Shown here one piece after another: positions 63,009 through 64,000 of a DNA stretch of 64,000 nucleotides (the first letter of the stretch is position 1; every line of letters starts with the position of its first letter). Position numbers and translations under genes: made by a program. The DNA comes from Algoriphagus sp. Y33 (GTDB lineage: Bacteria; Bacteroidota; Bacteroidia; Cytophagales; Cyclobacteriaceae), in assembly GCF_014838715.1 (NCBI RefSeq), contig NZ_CP061947.1:5694001-5758000 (forward strand), in the 5' to 3' direction. The notes under the pieces are model-generated. The model had not been told where the DNA came from and searched no databases. It was given only the letters and a program-made list of their open reading frames with translations.

Positions 63009-63589
63009 TGAACAAACTGATTTACACACTTGCACTGGGATTGCTGATCGTATCCTGCCAAAACAAAAAAGGTGAAAATGGTGGTCACGAACACCATCAG
63101 CCGGAAAAAGCACCTACTGAGCAATCGGACAACTCGAAAAAGAGCATCCCTCAGGAAGCGCATGGCAATGTGGGTGATACGCACATTACCATCAAGTACC
63201 ACTCACCCGCAGTGCGGGAAAGGGTCATCTGGGGAGGTTTGGTACCCTATGGCGAAGTTTGGGTGACAGGTGCACACAGTGCCACCAATATAGAATTTTC
63301 CAAAGCAATCCAGGTCGTAGAAACTACGATACCAAAAGGGAAGTATGCATTCTTTACCATTCCCGGACAGGACCGTTGGACATTGATCCTAAACAAAAAC
63401 TGGGAGCAGCACCTGGCCGATGATTACGATCAGGCAGATGATGTCATCAGGTTTGAGGTAACAGCAGAAACGGAAATGCCGCTTTCAGAACGGCTAACTT
63501 ATACCATTGAAGACAAGGGTGAAGGCTCGGGTGCTATCCGCATGTCATGGGAAAAGCTCAGTATTTCCCTTCCCTTTAAAACAGATTAA
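63008..63589 (+). CDS. DUF2911 lipoprotein with His-rich N-terminus
   Basis: The 193-residue product has a lipoprotein signal (LALGLLIVSC), a His/Glu/Lys linker (GGHEHHQPEKAP), and a DUF2911 domain with VTGAHSATNIEFSK, KGKYAFFTIPGQDRWTLILN and WEQHLADDYDQADDVIRF. DUF2911 proteins are secreted Bacteroidota proteins of unknown function. The His-rich linker suggests metal binding. A start three bases earlier, at 63005, is also possible; the stop TGA of PepSY at 63006-63008 overlaps either. A copper ATPase gene follows 18 bases later. Confidence 0.85.
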   Translation: MNKLIYTLALGLLIVSCQNKKGENGGHEHHQPEKAPTEQSDNSKKSIPQEAHGNVGDTHITIKYHSPAVRERVIWGGLVPYGEVWVTGAHSATNIEFSKAIQVVETTIPKGKYAFFTIPGQDRWTLILNKNWEQHLADDYDQADDVIRFEVTAETEMPLSERLTYTIEDKGEGSGAIRMSWEKLSISLPFKTD

Positions 63590-63607
63590 CCACTAAAATT
63601 TTTACTC

Positions 63608-64000
63608 ATGGAAAAGCATAACCACGATCATCACAAGCATCACCATCATGAGCATGGTAGCGAGACTAAAAAGTCCCAATTATCAGATCATCAAACCAAC
63701 AACAAATCAGACCATCAGCATGAACACCATGACCACCATGCCATGATGATCGAGGATTTCAAAAAGCGTTTTTGGGTTTCATTGGTGCTCACCGTACCAA
63801 TCCTTGCATTATCTCACATGATCCAGCAATTACTGGGGTTTGAGCTTACCTTTTTCGGTGATCAGTACGTCCTTTTTGGGCTTTCCACCATAGTCTTCTT
63901 TTATGGGGGCTGGCCTTTTCTCAAAGGACTTTGGGACGAGCTGAAAGACAAAAACCCCGGCATGATGACCCTGATTGCAGTGGCCATTACCGTGGCTTAT
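63608..64000 (+). CDS. CopB-type copper P-type ATPase, N-terminal part (cut by window end)
   Basis: The window ends inside this gene; 131 codons are visible. The start is MEKHNHDHHKHHHHEHGSE, a His-rich metal-binding region that continues to about residue 48 (DHQHEHHDHH). Then follow MMIEDFKKRFWVSLVLTVPI, LTFFGDQYVLFGLSTIVFFY and KDKNPGMMTLIAVAITVAY, the first membrane helices of P1B ATPases. The His-rich N-terminus is typical of the P1B-3 (CopB) group, which exports Cu(II)/Ag. The CPC/CPH and catalytic motifs lie outside the window. Confidence 0.85.
   Translation, partial: MEKHNHDHHKHHHHEHGSETKKSQLSDHQTNNKSDHQHEHHDHHAMMIEDFKKRFWVSLVLTVPILALSHMIQQLLGFELTFFGDQYVLFGLSTIVFFYGGWPFLKGLWDELKDKNPGMMTLIAVAITVAY

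Overview
The window looks like Bacteroidota DNA, most probably a Cytophagales/Cyclobacteriaceae-type genome. This rests on the style of the core proteins, on promoters of the TTTG / TAnnTTTG type instead of sigma70 boxes, on weak Shine-Dalgarno sequences, and on a Tra gene set of the CTnDOT family. No database search was run; family names come from recognised motifs and gene order.

Region 1 (1-4904) is ordinary chromosome: the tail of a secreted protein, a 56-residue orphan, a DksA/TraR-like protein, ScpB, a SprT-like metalloprotein, a small acidic lipoprotein, the GTPases Der and Era, and an initiator tRNA-Met. Region 2 starts at the 3' end of that tRNA. It is the left part of an integrative conjugative element (ICE), with a large serine recombinase whose last codons lie inside the tRNA. 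The transfer operon follows on the minus strand, read from 27337 down to 11074: TraE, a 5.6-kb DNA methylase-helicase, TraF, TraG, three tandem TraI-like paralogues, then TraJ, TraK, a TraL-like protein, TraM and TraN. Below these lie accessory genes. Four accessory proteins, including the methylase-helicase, end in the same basic tail (K-K/R-G-I/L-like). I propose this tail as a secretion or docking signal. Relaxase, coupling protein and the right att site are not in the window, so the element continues past 64000.

Region 3 (27600-64000) is a plus-strand cargo of metal-handling genes. In order it holds: a di-heme oxidoreductase/Rieske/porin set; a divalent-cation block (CzcA fused to a TolC domain, CzcB, a Fur-family regulator, a NicO/RcnA-like membrane protein, a Zn/Cd/Pb P-type ATPase, a CadC-like ArsR repressor with two operators, and a CsoR-like protein without the usual ligands); a mercury-uptake block (fused MerT-MerP, no reductase seen); a Cu/Ag block (CusA, CusC, CusB, two DUF3347 proteins and small Cys/His/Met-rich envelope proteins); and a copper-oxidation block (multicopper oxidase fused to an outer-membrane barrel, a frameshifted VIT-type transporter, a barrel remnant, a permease, PepSY and DUF2911 proteins, and the start of a CopB-type ATPase).

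The least familiar items are these: the shared C-terminal tails on ICE accessory proteins; a methyltransferase whose N-terminal Cys-rich domain matches the stand-alone protein beside MerTP, directly followed by an HMA-AraC regulator; three small HFC/CC/PP-type periplasmic proteins; an internal signal-peptide-like segment in the CzcA-TolC fusion; and two cargo genes each broken by an apparent single-base indel.
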